Source: Clostridia bacterium
Lineage (GTDB): Bacteria > Bacillota > Clostridia > Oscillospirales > Acutalibacteraceae
Assembly (NCBI GenBank): GCA_017430145.1
Contig: JAFRNP010000170.1
Coordinates: forward strand, 1-43,306
DNA length: 43,306 nt
Reading direction: 5' to 3'
Notes under the pieces: generated by a model
What the model was told of the DNA's origin: nothing
The model's input: the letters and a program-made list of their open reading frames with translations, nothing else
Database searches by the model: none
Made by a program: the position numbers and the translations under genes
Shown here: one piece after another, positions 8,351 to 16,372 of the stretch
Layout of the letters: each line of letters starts with the position of its first letter
How positions within the stretch are numbered: position 1 is the stretch's first letter

Positions 8351-9160
8351 GTGGCAGCGCGTAAATCAAACCCGTTCCTGATTTTGGGCGGCGTACTGAT
8401 CGCGGCGTTTCTGGCGCTTGCGGTGTTCGGCGCGCTGTTTTCTCCGCAGGACCCCAACGCCATGCAGGCCGGGGAAAAGCTGCTGGCGCCGTCGCTGACG
8501 CACCTGTTCGGGACCGACCGGTTCGGCAGGGATATCTTCAGCCGCGCGCTGGCGGGGCTGGGGACCACCTTTTTCGTCGCGGCGGCAACGGTGGCGATCG
8601 GCGCCGTTTTCGGGACGCTGACCGGCGCCCTGACCGGCTACTACGGCGGCGTCGCCGACGCGGCGCTGATGCGGCTCAACGATACGCTGACCGCGTTCCC
8701 CGCCGTTTTGCTGGCGCTGCTGGCGATCAGCCTTCTGGGGCCGGGAAAGGAGAGCAGCCTTGTGCTGGCGCTGGGGCTCGTGTTTATCCCCGGGTACGCG
8801 CGGCTGATGCGCACCGCCTTCGCGTCGCCTTCCAACCGCGCCTTCGTGCTTTCCGCGCGGCTGATGGGCGCAAAGGGTGCGAGGATCATTTTTGTGCAGC
8901 TGCTGCCGAATACGCTGCCAACGCTCCTGCCTGCGCTGACCATCGGCTTCAACAACGCCGTGCTGGCGGAGGCGGGCATGAGCTTTCTCGGTATCGGCGT
9001 CACCCCGCCGGACGCCTCCCTCGGCTATATGCTGTCCGAGGCGCAGGGGATGCTGGCGGCGGCGCCCTGGTACGCGGCTTGTGTCGGCGGCGTGATCGTG
9101 CTGCTGGTGTTTGCGGTGGGGCTGTTCGGCGAAGGGCTGCAGAGACGGATGCATACCTGA
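8351..9160 (+). CDS. Peptide ABC transporter permease, DppC/OppC type
   Basis: This 269-aa second membrane subunit pairs with the product of 7137-8072. It carries the family residues LFGTDRFGRDIFSRAL after the first helix, five further hydrophobic segments and the EAA loop LSARLMGAKGARIIF at about 167-181. The GTG at 8351 is chosen because AAAGGGGTGG lies just upstream and the next in-frame ATG falls inside the first loop. It follows intergenic element copy 1, which replaces the short intercistronic gap usual in such operons. Confidence 0.9.
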   Translation: MAARKSNPFLILGGVLIAAFLALAVFGALFSPQDPNAMQAGEKLLAPSLTHLFGTDRFGRDIFSRALAGLGTTFFVAAATVAIGAVFGTLTGALTGYYGGVADAALMRLNDTLTAFPAVLLALLAISLLGPGKESSLVLALGLVFIPGYARLMRTAFASPSNRAFVLSARLMGAKGARIIFVQLLPNTLPTLLPALTIGFNNAVLAEAGMSFLGIGVTPPDASLGYMLSEAQGMLAAAPWYAACVGGVIVLLVFAVGLFGEGLQRRMHT

Positions 9161-9223
9161 CGCCCGAACGACGCGATGTTTTCGGTGCGGCCGGCTGATG
9201 AATGATGAGATCGTATAAAAACT

Positions 9224-9245
9224 GCCGCCGGCTTTTTTCGGCGGC
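9224..9245 (+). other. Hairpin before the first ATPase gene
   Basis: GCCGCCG (9224-9230) pairs with CGGCGGC (9239-9245) around a loop containing six T residues. It ends just before the ribosome binding site GGAGGA (9248-9253). It lacks a downstream T-run, so it is more likely a processing, stability or translation element than a terminator. Confidence 0.5.
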
Positions 9246-9259
9246 GCGGAGGAAGAACA

Positions 9260-10027
9260 ATGCTTCTTGAGGTCCGGTCCCTGTGTGTCCGGTATGACGA
9301 AAAAAGCGAACCGGCGGTACGGGACGTTTCGTTTTCTCTGGACGACGGTGAGATCCTGGGGCTTGTGGGCGAGTCCGGCAGCGGAAAAAGCGCGGCCGCC
9401 CGCGCGATCATGGGGCTGCTGCCCGCAGACGCCGCCGTGACGGGGCAGGTCCTGTTCGACGGCGCGGATCTGACGGCGGTGTCCGATAAAGAGCGCCGGA
9501 AATATCTCGGCAGCGAAATCGGCATGGTGTTCCAGGAGCCGCTCTCCGCCATGGACCCGCTGATGCGCGTGGGCAGACAGGTGGAGGAGACGCTGCGGAT
9601 CCATGCGTCCATGTCCGCCGCCGAGCGGAAAGCGCGGGCGCTGGAGGCGCTGGCAATGGCGGGACTGCCGGAGCCGGGAGCCGTTTACCGTGCGTACCCC
9701 CATATGCTCTCCGGCGGGATGCTGCAGCGGGCGATGATCGCGGCGGCGATCGCAGCCGGGCCGCGGCTGCTGATCCTGGACGAACCCACCACCGCCCTTG
9801 ACGTGACCGTGCAGGCGCAGATCCTGAACCTGCTGAAAACGCTGAACGAAACGCAGCATATCGCCATGCTGTTTATCTCCCACGACCTCGGGGTGGTCAG
9901 AAAGATCTGCCCGGGCGTCGCCGTCATGCAAAAAGGGGAGATCGTGGAGACGGGCGAAACCCAAGTTGTTTTCCAGTCGCCGCAGCACCCCTATACAAAG
10001 CTGCTGCTTGCGGCAAAAGAAGGATAA
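9260..10027 (+). CDS. Peptide ABC transporter ATPase, DppD/OppD type
   Basis: This 255-aa cytoplasmic ATPase energises the transporter. Visible motifs are Walker A GESGSGKS (37-44, Lys43), signature LSGGMLQR (from 150), Walker B LLILDEPTTALD (Asp174, Glu175) and the switch His208 in ISHDLG. It is shorter than the usual 320-335 aa because it ends soon after the QHPYT motif, lacking the C-terminal oligopeptide-ABC extension that in some members binds an Fe-S cluster. GGAGGA sits six bases before the ATG. The partner ATPase gene is not next to it but about 3.4 kb downstream. Confidence 0.9.
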   Translation: MLLEVRSLCVRYDEKSEPAVRDVSFSLDDGEILGLVGESGSGKSAAARAIMGLLPADAAVTGQVLFDGADLTAVSDKERRKYLGSEIGMVFQEPLSAMDPLMRVGRQVEETLRIHASMSAAERKARALEALAMAGLPEPGAVYRAYPHMLSGGMLQRAMIAAAIAAGPRLLILDEPTTALDVTVQAQILNLLKTLNETQHIAMLFISHDLGVVRKICPGVAVMQKGEIVETGETQVVFQSPQHPYTKLLLAAKEG

Positions 10028-10038
10028 AAACAGGAACC

Positions 10039-11670
10039 ATGATGATGAAAACCGAATTCTACCAGATCACCGACCCCGCCGCCTGCCCGGCTGCGATCGA
10101 ACGCGTCGCGTCGCTGCTCAGACAGGGAGAAGTGGCGGCGATCCCCACCGAGACCGTTTACGGGCTCGCCGGCAGCGCCTTTTCGGCGGACGCCGTTAAA
10201 AAGATCTTTGAAGCCAAGGGCAGGCCGCAGGATAACCCGCTGATCGTCCATATCTCGGACCTCGAAATGCTGCCGACGGTCGCCGGGCGGATCCCCGAAG
10301 ACGCGTATAAGCTTGCAAAGGCGTTCTGGCCGGGGCCGCTGACGGTCATTCTGCCCAAAAAGGATACCGTCCCGGCAGTGGTAAGCGCGGGGCTCGATAC
10401 CGTTGCCGTGCGGTTTCCGTCCCATCCTGTGGCGGCGGCGATCATCCGCGCGGCGGGGCTGCCGCTGGCGGCGCCCAGCGCCAACCTCTCGGGCTTTCCG
10501 AGCCCTACGGAGGCGCAGCATGTGATCGACGATTTGACCGGCCGCGTCGCCGCCATCGTGGACGGCGGCCCCTGTGGGTTCGGTATCGAATCCACGGTGG
10601 TGACGCTGGCGGGCGAAACGCCGCGCCTTCTTCGCCCGGGCGTGATCACCCGCGAACAGCTCGAAGAAGTGCTCGGCAAAACGGTGGAGATCGACCCGGC
10701 CGTGCTCTCCCCCCTGCAGGACGGGCAGGCTGCGGCGTCGCCGGGCATGAAATATAAGCATTACGCCCCCAACGCGAAGCTGACCGTGATCAAGGGCGGC
10801 CTGACGGCGTTTCTTACGTATGTAAACGCGCATCCGGATGATGCGGACCACGTCCTCTGTTTTGAGGAGGAGGCCCCGGTGATGCCGCTTCCCTGTGTGA
10901 CCATGGGACGGCGGGCGGACCCCCTGACCCAGACCCGGCGGCTGTTCGACGCGCTGCGGGAGCTGGACGCCGACGGCGCGAAACGGGTGTTCGCCCGGGC
11001 GCCGGAACCTGTGGGGATCGGGCTCGGTGTGTGCAACCGGCTGTACCGGGCGGCGGGCTTTACGTTCGCCGAAATGCCGGGCGTCGGCCGCGTGATCGGG
11101 GTCTGCGGCGGCAGCGGCAGCGGCAAAAGCACCGTCTGCGAGCGCCTGCGGGACATGGGTTGCGTCTGGATCGATACCGACGCCGTCGCCCGTGAGATCG
11201 TGCAGCCCGGCTCGCCGGTGCTGCCGCGGCTGCAGGCGGCGTTCGGCGCGGATATCCTGCGCCCCGACGGCTCCCTTGACCGCGCCCTGTTGGCGCAAAG
11301 GGCGTTTGCCGACGCCGAAACTTCAAAAACGCTCAGCGCCATCACGCATCCTGCCATTGTCGGGATCGTCAAAGAACGCATGGCGCCTTTGCTCGAAGCC
11401 GGCAAAACCGTTCTGATCGACGCGCCGCTGCTGTTTACCTCCGGGCTCAGTCACATCTGCGACCTGACCGTGAAGGTGACGGCGCCCGAAGCGGAGCGCG
11501 TCCGGCGGATCATGCAGCGCGACGGGATCTCTCAAGAGGCGGCTTTGCGCCGGATCCGCGCGCAGGCGCAGGAGGACGCGCTTTCCGACGCCGCGGACCT
11601 GATCATTGAAAACGACGATTTGGCAGAGCTTGAAGGAAAAGCAGAAAACATTTTGAAAGTATCAAAGTAA
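10039..11670 (+). CDS. Fused Sua5 threonylcarbamoyl-AMP synthase and dephospho-CoA kinase
   Basis: This 543-aa protein joins two housekeeping enzymes. Residues 1-340 are a complete Sua5: a YrdC-like domain (IPTETVYGLAG, KGRPQDNPLIVHI, PSANLSG, LRPGVIT) and the Sua5 C-terminal domain ending near CNRLYRAAGF. It makes threonylcarbamoyl-AMP for tRNA t6A. After a linker of about ten residues, 350-543 form CoaE, the last step of CoA synthesis, with P-loop GGSGSGKST (Lys363), DTDAVAREIV, DAPLLF and a C-terminal helical part. There is no stop or frameshift between the halves. Three ATGs lie at 10039, 10042 and 10045 behind AGGA (10032-10035); spacing favours the second or third. The last codons (KVSK then TAA) lie in an AAAGT array. 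The fusion sits between transporter genes to which it has no obvious functional link. Confidence 0.85.
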   Translation: MMMKTEFYQITDPAACPAAIERVASLLRQGEVAAIPTETVYGLAGSAFSADAVKKIFEAKGRPQDNPLIVHISDLEMLPTVAGRIPEDAYKLAKAFWPGPLTVILPKKDTVPAVVSAGLDTVAVRFPSHPVAAAIIRAAGLPLAAPSANLSGFPSPTEAQHVIDDLTGRVAAIVDGGPCGFGIESTVVTLAGETPRLLRPGVITREQLEEVLGKTVEIDPAVLSPLQDGQAAASPGMKYKHYAPNAKLTVIKGGLTAFLTYVNAHPDDADHVLCFEEEAPVMPLPCVTMGRRADPLTQTRRLFDALRELDADGAKRVFARAPEPVGIGLGVCNRLYRAAGFTFAEMPGVGRVIGVCGGSGSGKSTVCERLRDMGCVWIDTDAVAREIVQPGSPVLPRLQAAFGADILRPDGSLDRALLAQRAFADAETSKTLSAITHPAIVGIVKERMAPLLEAGKTVLIDAPLLFTSGLSHICDLTVKVTAPEAERVRRIMQRDGISQEAALRRIRAQAQEDALSDAADLIIENDDLAELEGKAENILKVSK

Positions 11671-11967
11671 GAAAGTAGGAAAGTAACAAATGCGGAACGC
11701 CGCTTTAGCGGCGTTGATGACAGTGCGTTTCATTTTTGTACGGACCTTCATCTATGATCGGGTGTCGGGCGGTCTTTACAAAAAAGGATAAAACAGAAAC
11801 GGAGAAGGGGTTCGGTCCGCGCCTGACGGCGCGATATTATGCCCCTCATCCGCCCCTGCGGGGCACCTTCCCCCCATGGGTGAAGGCTTCCGGATGCATT
11901 TATGATCGGGTGCCGGGCGGAGCCCGCCCTTATTTGTAACTTTGTATCTTTTTTACTTTGTAACTTT
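11656..11967. repeat. Intergenic element copy 2 (AAAGT-array/hairpin family)
   Basis: The left array is four exact 8-bp units at 11656-11687 (AAAGTATC, AAAGTAAG, AAAGTAGG, AAAGTAAC). The right array is four exact units at 11936-11967 (GTAACTTT, GTATCTTT, TTTACTTT, GTAACTTT). The two ends are imperfect inverted repeats. The stop codon of the Sua5-CoaE gene (11668-11670) lies inside the second left unit. Inside are a hairpin at 11696-11715, two copies of a TATGATCGGGTG segment, and a second repeat-like insert at about 11841-11887 (CCCCTCATCCG to GTGAAGGC). The element ends about 20 bases before the aminopeptidase start. No gene is visible. Confidence 0.85.
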
Positions 11968-11986
11968 TAATTTTATGGAGGTTGTT

Positions 11987-13387
11987 ATGGAAGAAAACGT
12001 CATCACTACGGAGGAACGCAAAAAGGAGTTGTTTTACAAACCCGCGCATGCGGCGGCCGTCATGGACGACGAGGCGATCGCGCAGGCGGACAGCTTTTGC
12101 GAGGGGTACAAGGATTTCCTCGACGCCGCCAAAACGGAACGCGAGGCGGTGGAGGAGGCGATCGCGCTGGCGCGCGCCAACGGTTTCCGCGAATACGAGC
12201 CGGGCGCGTACTATCCAGCGGGCAGCAAGGTGTATTACAACAACCGCGGCAAAGCGGTCGTGCTGGCGGTGATCGGCGCGCTGGGCCTCGGCGAAGGCGC
12301 CAGGATCGTGGCGGCGCATATCGATTCCCCGCGGCTGGATCTGAAACCCAACCCGCTGTACGAGGACGCAGGGGAGGCGTTTTTCAAAACGCACTATTAC
12401 GGCGGCATCAAAAAGTACCAGTGGACCGCGATCCCGCTTGCCCTGCACGGCGTGGTGGTCAAAAAGGACGGCTCCGCGGTGCGGGTACGCCTGGGCGAAA
12501 ATCCGGAGGATCCGAAGTTCGTGATCACGGATCTGCTGCCGCACCTGGCGGGGGAGCAGATGAAAAAGCCCCTTGCCACCGGTGTGGAAGGGGAGGACCT
12601 GAACATCCTTGTGGGGTCGCGTCCCTTTGACCGCAGCGACGCCGCGGATAATATCAAACTCCACATTCTTGACCTGCTCAACCGCAGCTACGGCATCACG
12701 GAGGCGGATTTCCTCAGCGCGGAGCTGGAGATCGTGCCGGCGTTTTCCGCCTGCGATATCGGTTTTGACCGCTCCATGATCGGCGCCTACGGGCAGGACG
12801 ACCGCGTGTGCGCCTATCCGGCGCTCATGGCGCTGCTGGATACCGAGGAGCCGGAAAAAACCGGCGTCTGCGTGCTGACGGATAAGGAAGAGATCGGCAG
12901 CGAGGGCAACACGGGCCTCAATTCCGACTATCTCCGGTTCTTCATCGAGGCGCTGGCGCGGTCCGAGGGGCTGAGCGGCGGCGAGGTGCTTTCCCGCTCC
13001 TGCTGTCTGTCCGCGGACGTGAACGCGGCGTTTGATCCCATTTATCCGGGTGTGTTTGAAAAGCAGAACGTCTCTTATATCAACCGGGGCGTCGTTGTTA
13101 CAAAGTATACCGGTTCAAGAGGCAAGGGCGGCTCCTCGGACGCCGGCGCCGAGCTGCTTGCCGAGGTGCGGCGGCTGTTTGACGACGCCGGCGTCTGCTG
13201 GCAGACCGGAGAGCTGGGCAAGGTGGACGCCGGCGGCGGCGGGACGGTCGCGCGCTTCGTGGCGGGCATGAACGTGGACGTTGTGGACGTGGGCGTGCCG
13301 GTCCTGTCCATGCACGCGCCGTTTGAAGTGACGGCAAAGCTGGACGTCTGGGCGGCGTATAAGGCGTGTCTGGCGTTCTTTGCCTGA
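11987..13387 (+). CDS. M18-family aminopeptidase
   Basis: This 466-aa metallo-aminopeptidase of the M18 (aspartyl aminopeptidase) family removes N-terminal residues from peptides in the cytoplasm using two metal ions. Candidate ligands are visible in AAHIDSPRLDLKP (His111, Asp113), DKEEIGSEG (Glu301, Glu302) and SMHAPFE (His443), in the order and spacing of the family. The ATG at 11987 has GGAGG (11977-11981) five bases upstream. An open frame continues back to 11942, but that part is the repeat array translated, so I exclude it. The gene sits inside the peptide transporter operon, 20 bases before the second ATPase gene, which suggests it hydrolyses imported peptides. Confidence 0.92.
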   Translation: MEENVITTEERKKELFYKPAHAAAVMDDEAIAQADSFCEGYKDFLDAAKTEREAVEEAIALARANGFREYEPGAYYPAGSKVYYNNRGKAVVLAVIGALGLGEGARIVAAHIDSPRLDLKPNPLYEDAGEAFFKTHYYGGIKKYQWTAIPLALHGVVVKKDGSAVRVRLGENPEDPKFVITDLLPHLAGEQMKKPLATGVEGEDLNILVGSRPFDRSDAADNIKLHILDLLNRSYGITEADFLSAELEIVPAFSACDIGFDRSMIGAYGQDDRVCAYPALMALLDTEEPEKTGVCVLTDKEEIGSEGNTGLNSDYLRFFIEALARSEGLSGGEVLSRSCCLSADVNAAFDPIYPGVFEKQNVSYINRGVVVTKYTGSRGKGGSSDAGAELLAEVRRLFDDAGVCWQTGELGKVDAGGGGTVARFVAGMNVDVVDVGVPVLSMHAPFEVTAKLDVWAAYKACLAFFA

Positions 13388-13406
13388 TTCGTAAAAGGAG
13401 ATCTCC

Positions 13407-14159
13407 ATGAATACCGCTCCTGTTTTGGAAGTCTGCGGCCTCTCCGGCGGTTACCGTGAAAAAAACGTGTTCGGCGGCAGGGGCAAAGAACAAGAGGTGC
13501 TCCATGACGTCAGCTTTACGCTGTACCGCGGGGAGATCCTGGGCCTGGTGGGCGAGTCCGGCACCGGCAAAACGACGCTCTGCCGTCTGATATTGGGGCT
13601 GCAGCCCCCGAGCGCGGGCACGGTGCGCATCATGCCCCCGCCGGACCGGCCGGGTGCGCCGCCGCAGATGATCTTTCAGGACCCCGCTTCCGCCCTGAAC
13701 CCGGCGTTTTCCGTACGCAGGATCCTGGAGGAACCGCTGAAGCTCGCCAAGGTCCCGGCGGCCGGACGGGAGGCAAAGATCCTCGAAATGCTGGCGCTGA
13801 CGGGCATGGATCCGGAATGCCTCTCAAGGCAGCCCGCGCAGCTTTCGGGCGGGCAGCGGCAGCGGGTGTGCATCGCTGCGGCGCTGCTGGCGGAGCCAAC
13901 GCTTTTGCTGGCGGATGAGCCCGTCTCCGCCCTTGACGTTACGGTGCAGGCGCAGGTGCTTTCCCTTTTGCGGTCGCTGCGGCAGAAGCTGGAGCTGAGT
14001 ATGCTGTTCATTTCCCACGACCTCGGCGTTGTGGCGCGGCTGTGCGACCGGGTACTGGTCATGAAGGACGGCAGGATCGTGGAGCAGGGGGAGATCGGCA
14101 GCGTCTTCCAAAACCCGCAGCATCCCTATACGCAGCGGCTGCTGGCGGACAGCTTATAA
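13407..14159 (+). CDS. Peptide ABC transporter ATPase, DppF/OppF type
   Basis: This 250-aa second ATPase of the transporter carries Walker A GESGTGKTT (49-57, Lys55), the Q-loop in PPQMIFQDP, signature LSGGQRQR, Walker B LLLADEPVSALD and ISHDLGVVARLC. It ends soon after the QHPYTQRLL motif, so like its partner it lacks the usual C-terminal extension. AAAAGGAG lies six bases before the ATG. It lies 20 bases after the aminopeptidase gene and 55 bases before mntP. A degenerate AAAGAT-rich stretch follows its stop codon and may be a decayed array of the intergenic element family. Confidence 0.9.
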   Translation: MNTAPVLEVCGLSGGYREKNVFGGRGKEQEVLHDVSFTLYRGEILGLVGESGTGKTTLCRLILGLQPPSAGTVRIMPPPDRPGAPPQMIFQDPASALNPAFSVRRILEEPLKLAKVPAAGREAKILEMLALTGMDPECLSRQPAQLSGGQRQRVCIAAALLAEPTLLLADEPVSALDVTVQAQVLSLLRSLRQKLELSMLFISHDLGVVARLCDRVLVMKDGRIVEQGEIGSVFQNPQHPYTQRLLADSL

Positions 14160-14213
14160 AATAATAAAAGATCAAAGATGAAATTCCGTTTACAGGGACA
14201 GGGAGGCGGCAGA

Positions 14214-14798
14214 ATGGCGCTTGACGCCATGTTTTTTATCAACAGTATTCTGTTCGGCGTGGGGCTTGCCATGGACGCCTTTTCGGTGTCGGTGGCAAAC
14301 GGGCTGCGGCACCCCGATCTCGGGCGCAGCCGCCGCGTGCTGATCGCCGGCACCTTCGCGCTGTTCCAGACCGCGATGCCGCTGATCGGCTGGTTTTTCG
14401 TCCACGCGGCGGCGGAGACCTTTTCTGCCTTTTCCCGTTTTATTCCGTGGATCGCGCTGGCGCTGCTGCTGTATATCGGCGGGCAGATGCTTTGGGAGGG
14501 TCTGCGGAAAAAGGAGGAGGCGCCGCCGGAGCTGACCGGAAAAACGCTGGTTTTGCAGGGGCTTGCCACCTCCATCGACGCCCTGTCCGTGGGGTTCACG
14601 ATCGCGGAGTTCGGCTGGCTGCCGGCAGTGATCCAGGCGCTGATCATCGGCGTCGTGACCTTCGGGATCTGTGCCGTGGGGCTGATCATCGGGAAAAAAG
14701 CGGGCGAACACCTGCGGCAGAAAGCGGCGATCCTCGGCGGCGTGATCCTGATCGGCATCGGGATCGAGATCTTTGTGAAGGGCGTTTTCTTTTCGTAA
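14214..14798 (+). CDS. mntP: Manganese efflux pump MntP
   Basis: This 194-aa membrane protein belongs to the MntP (DUF204) family, which exports excess Mn(II). Two internally repeated halves carry the key acidic motifs MDAFSVSVANG and SIDALSVGF in membrane helices, with six predicted helices in all, matching the family's usual 180-195 aa. I chose the ATG at 14214 because GGAGG (14202-14206) is seven bases upstream; starting at 14178 would add an unusual polar leader. It is the last gene of the operon. No yybP-ykoY manganese riboswitch was recognised upstream, so control by manganese is not evident here. Confidence 0.9.
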   Translation: MALDAMFFINSILFGVGLAMDAFSVSVANGLRHPDLGRSRRVLIAGTFALFQTAMPLIGWFFVHAAAETFSAFSRFIPWIALALLLYIGGQMLWEGLRKKEEAPPELTGKTLVLQGLATSIDALSVGFTIAEFGWLPAVIQALIIGVVTFGICAVGLIIGKKAGEHLRQKAAILGGVILIGIGIEIFVKGVFFS

Positions 14799-14819
14799 AA
14801 CATACCACGAAATAACCAC

Positions 14820-14852
14820 CGGCGGCAGGCTGCTTTCGCAAACCTGCCGCCG
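14820..14852. terminator. Convergent hairpin between mntP and the DUF4956 gene
   Basis: A perfect 10-bp GC-rich stem (14820-14829 with 14843-14852) sits in the convergent junction. Neither strand has a good T-run after it, so it may act as a transcript-end stabiliser or weak bidirectional terminator. Confidence 0.5.
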
Positions 14853-14887
14853 ACGGTATATAGAGGAGAAGAAAGGAAAGGAAAAAA

Positions 14888-15583
14888 TCAAAGTTCGTTG
14901 TGCGCGTCCGCTTTTTCGGTGAGCTGGATCTCCAGGTTCCCGTTGCGCGTGCGCAGCGCGTCGATCAGCGCCTTCTCCGCGTCCGCGTTTTTCAGGGTGA
15001 GATCGTACGTCAGCTTAAAAAGGCTGCCCATGTTGGCGGTCTTTATTTTTGTGCGGCGGAAATAGGAGGTGTACTGTTCAAAGGCGTCGTCGAACGCGTC
15101 GGTGAGGTTCAGGTCCTCCGGGACGGTGATCTTCAACGTGCGGTCAAGGGTGACGCGGTTGTTTTCGCCGAAGCGGGAGTTGTTCAGCAGCAGCATCAGC
15201 GCCGCCATAATAAAGGTGAACAGCGCGGCGTACGCCAGGTAGCCCATGCCGGCGATCAGGCCCACGCCCATGGCGATAAAGATGGAAACGATCTCCTTCG
15301 CGCTGCCGGGGGCGGAGCGGAACCGCACCAGACTGAACGCGCCCGCCACCGCCACGCCTGCGCCGATGTTGCCGTTGACCAGCATGATCACCACGGTCAC
15401 CACCGCGGGCAGAAGGGCGATCGCCAGCGTCAGGCTCTTTTTGTCGCGGGCGCGGAAGGTGCTGGCCAGCGCCAGCAGCATGCCCAGAGCCAGAGAGACG
15501 GCGATGCACAGGATAAAGTTTTTTACGGAGATCACGTTGGTGGCGTCCGTATCAAAAAGTCCGCTGAAAAGATCGTTAAGCAT
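14888..15583 (-). CDS. DUF4956 membrane protein
   Basis: This 231-aa protein has three to four hydrophobic helices within residues 15-140, including a short loop SLVRFRSAPGSAKEIV between helices, and a cytoplasmic alpha/beta C-terminal part (about 145-231). This is the DUF4956 layout. The family is usually encoded next to VTC-type polyphosphate polymerase domain genes, as here. ATG 15583 with GGAGGA (15591-15596) is preferred over an in-frame ATG 33 bases further upstream. It overlaps the VTC gene by eight bases, which implies translational coupling. My inference is that it is the membrane partner of the VTC protein, by analogy to the small membrane subunit of the yeast VTC complex. The biochemical function is not established. 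Confidence 0.85.
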   Translation of the reverse strand: MLNDLFSGLFDTDATNVISVKNFILCIAVSLALGMLLALASTFRARDKKSLTLAIALLPAVVTVVIMLVNGNIGAGVAVAGAFSLVRFRSAPGSAKEIVSIFIAMGVGLIAGMGYLAYAALFTFIMAALMLLLNNSRFGENNRVTLDRTLKITVPEDLNLTDAFDDAFEQYTSYFRRTKIKTANMGSLFKLTYDLTLKNADAEKALIDALRTRNGNLEIQLTEKADAHNEL

Positions 15584-16349
15584 AAATTCTTCCTCCGTTC
15601 GTAAAATTCTTGTCATATGCTGCGGCTGCGTTGCCGTCGGTCAGGCGGCGGCCGAACGTGCGCGGCAGGATCATGGTACTGTAGGCGGCGCCGTATTTGG
15701 AAAAGCCGGTTTTGTAGATGCGGTTTTCGCTGAGCGCTTTCGTCAGCCAGAGCGGCAGCCCGGTGTGGGATTTGACCTCCATGATCGCCTGCCCGTCCGG
15801 CAGCAGCAGCCTGCCGTAATCGCCGGCGAGCAGCGTCAGGTCCGTGATCCGCGCCCGGGGATTTTTGTCAAAGGTGACGCGCAGATCGCAGTCGTCTTTG
15901 GACAGGAAGCTGTCCCGGTCGTAGGCGATCATTGCGGTGGGGCGAAGATCCCCGTAAAAGGACAGGAACTGCGTGATCTCCCGCTCGATCTGGCTGTCCC
16001 GGTGCGAAGTGTTCCCGGCGAGCCAAGCCATGGCGTCGGTAATGTTCAGCGCCGTGCGGCGTTTGTAAACCACCGAATCATATTTCTTTTTGATCTCCAC
16101 AAAGGCGGCGCTGTTTTCGTTGGGCGTCCCGTAGACCCGGAGCCGAAGCTTTTCCTTGTACATAGGCTTTTCAATGGAGCGCCGCACCAGCCGGCAGTCC
16201 GGCGTATCGTAATAAATGCTGCTGATCGTGGAGATCGGGTAGGCGTCCCACTGGCATTTTTCTTTCATCAGGTCTTCCATGGTTTTCAACTGTTGCTCAG
16301 AGAGCAGAAACTTCATCTCCGTGCGTGCAAAGCTGGTTTGTATGCGCAT
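15576..16349 (-). CDS. VTC-domain polyphosphate polymerase-like protein
   Basis: This 257-aa soluble protein matches the VTC domain, a tunnel-shaped triphosphate-tunnel fold that in yeast Vtc4 makes polyphosphate from ATP. Basic and acidic strand motifs are visible in order: RTEMKFLLS near the N-terminus, SSIYYDTPD, KLRLRVYG, FVEIKKKYDSVVYKRR, MIAYDRDSF, DLRVTFD and IMEVKSHTGLPLWL. These supply the Lys/Arg and Glu residues expected to line the tunnel. It lacks the SPX and membrane domains of the yeast subunits. GGAGG lies seven bases before the ATG. It is the first gene of a two-gene operon with DUF4956, behind a promoter with tandem 11-bp repeats (16373-16405). Whether it synthesises polyphosphate is inference from the fold. 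Confidence 0.88.
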   Translation of the reverse strand: MRIQTSFARTEMKFLLSEQQLKTMEDLMKEKCQWDAYPISTISSIYYDTPDCRLVRRSIEKPMYKEKLRLRVYGTPNENSAAFVEIKKKYDSVVYKRRTALNITDAMAWLAGNTSHRDSQIEREITQFLSFYGDLRPTAMIAYDRDSFLSKDDCDLRVTFDKNPRARITDLTLLAGDYGRLLLPDGQAIMEVKSHTGLPLWLTKALSENRIYKTGFSKYGAAYSTMILPRTFGRRLTDGNAAAAYDKNFTNGGRIYA

Positions 16350-16372
16350 CGTCCTCGCCTCCTTTGATTCAA

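Noticed and set aside
8366-9988. 540-codon minus-strand frame across the permease and ATPase genes
   Set aside because: It spans two well-supported plus-strand genes and their gap, and its translation has no recognisable domain.
11942-11986. Upstream extension of the aminopeptidase
   Set aside because: The 15 extra codons translate the AAAGT/ACTTT repeat array. The GGAGG before 11987 supports the shorter start.
14160-14213. Manganese riboswitch (yybP-ykoY) before mntP
   Set aside because: The leader is only about 55 bases within an operon and shows no recognisable riboswitch core.
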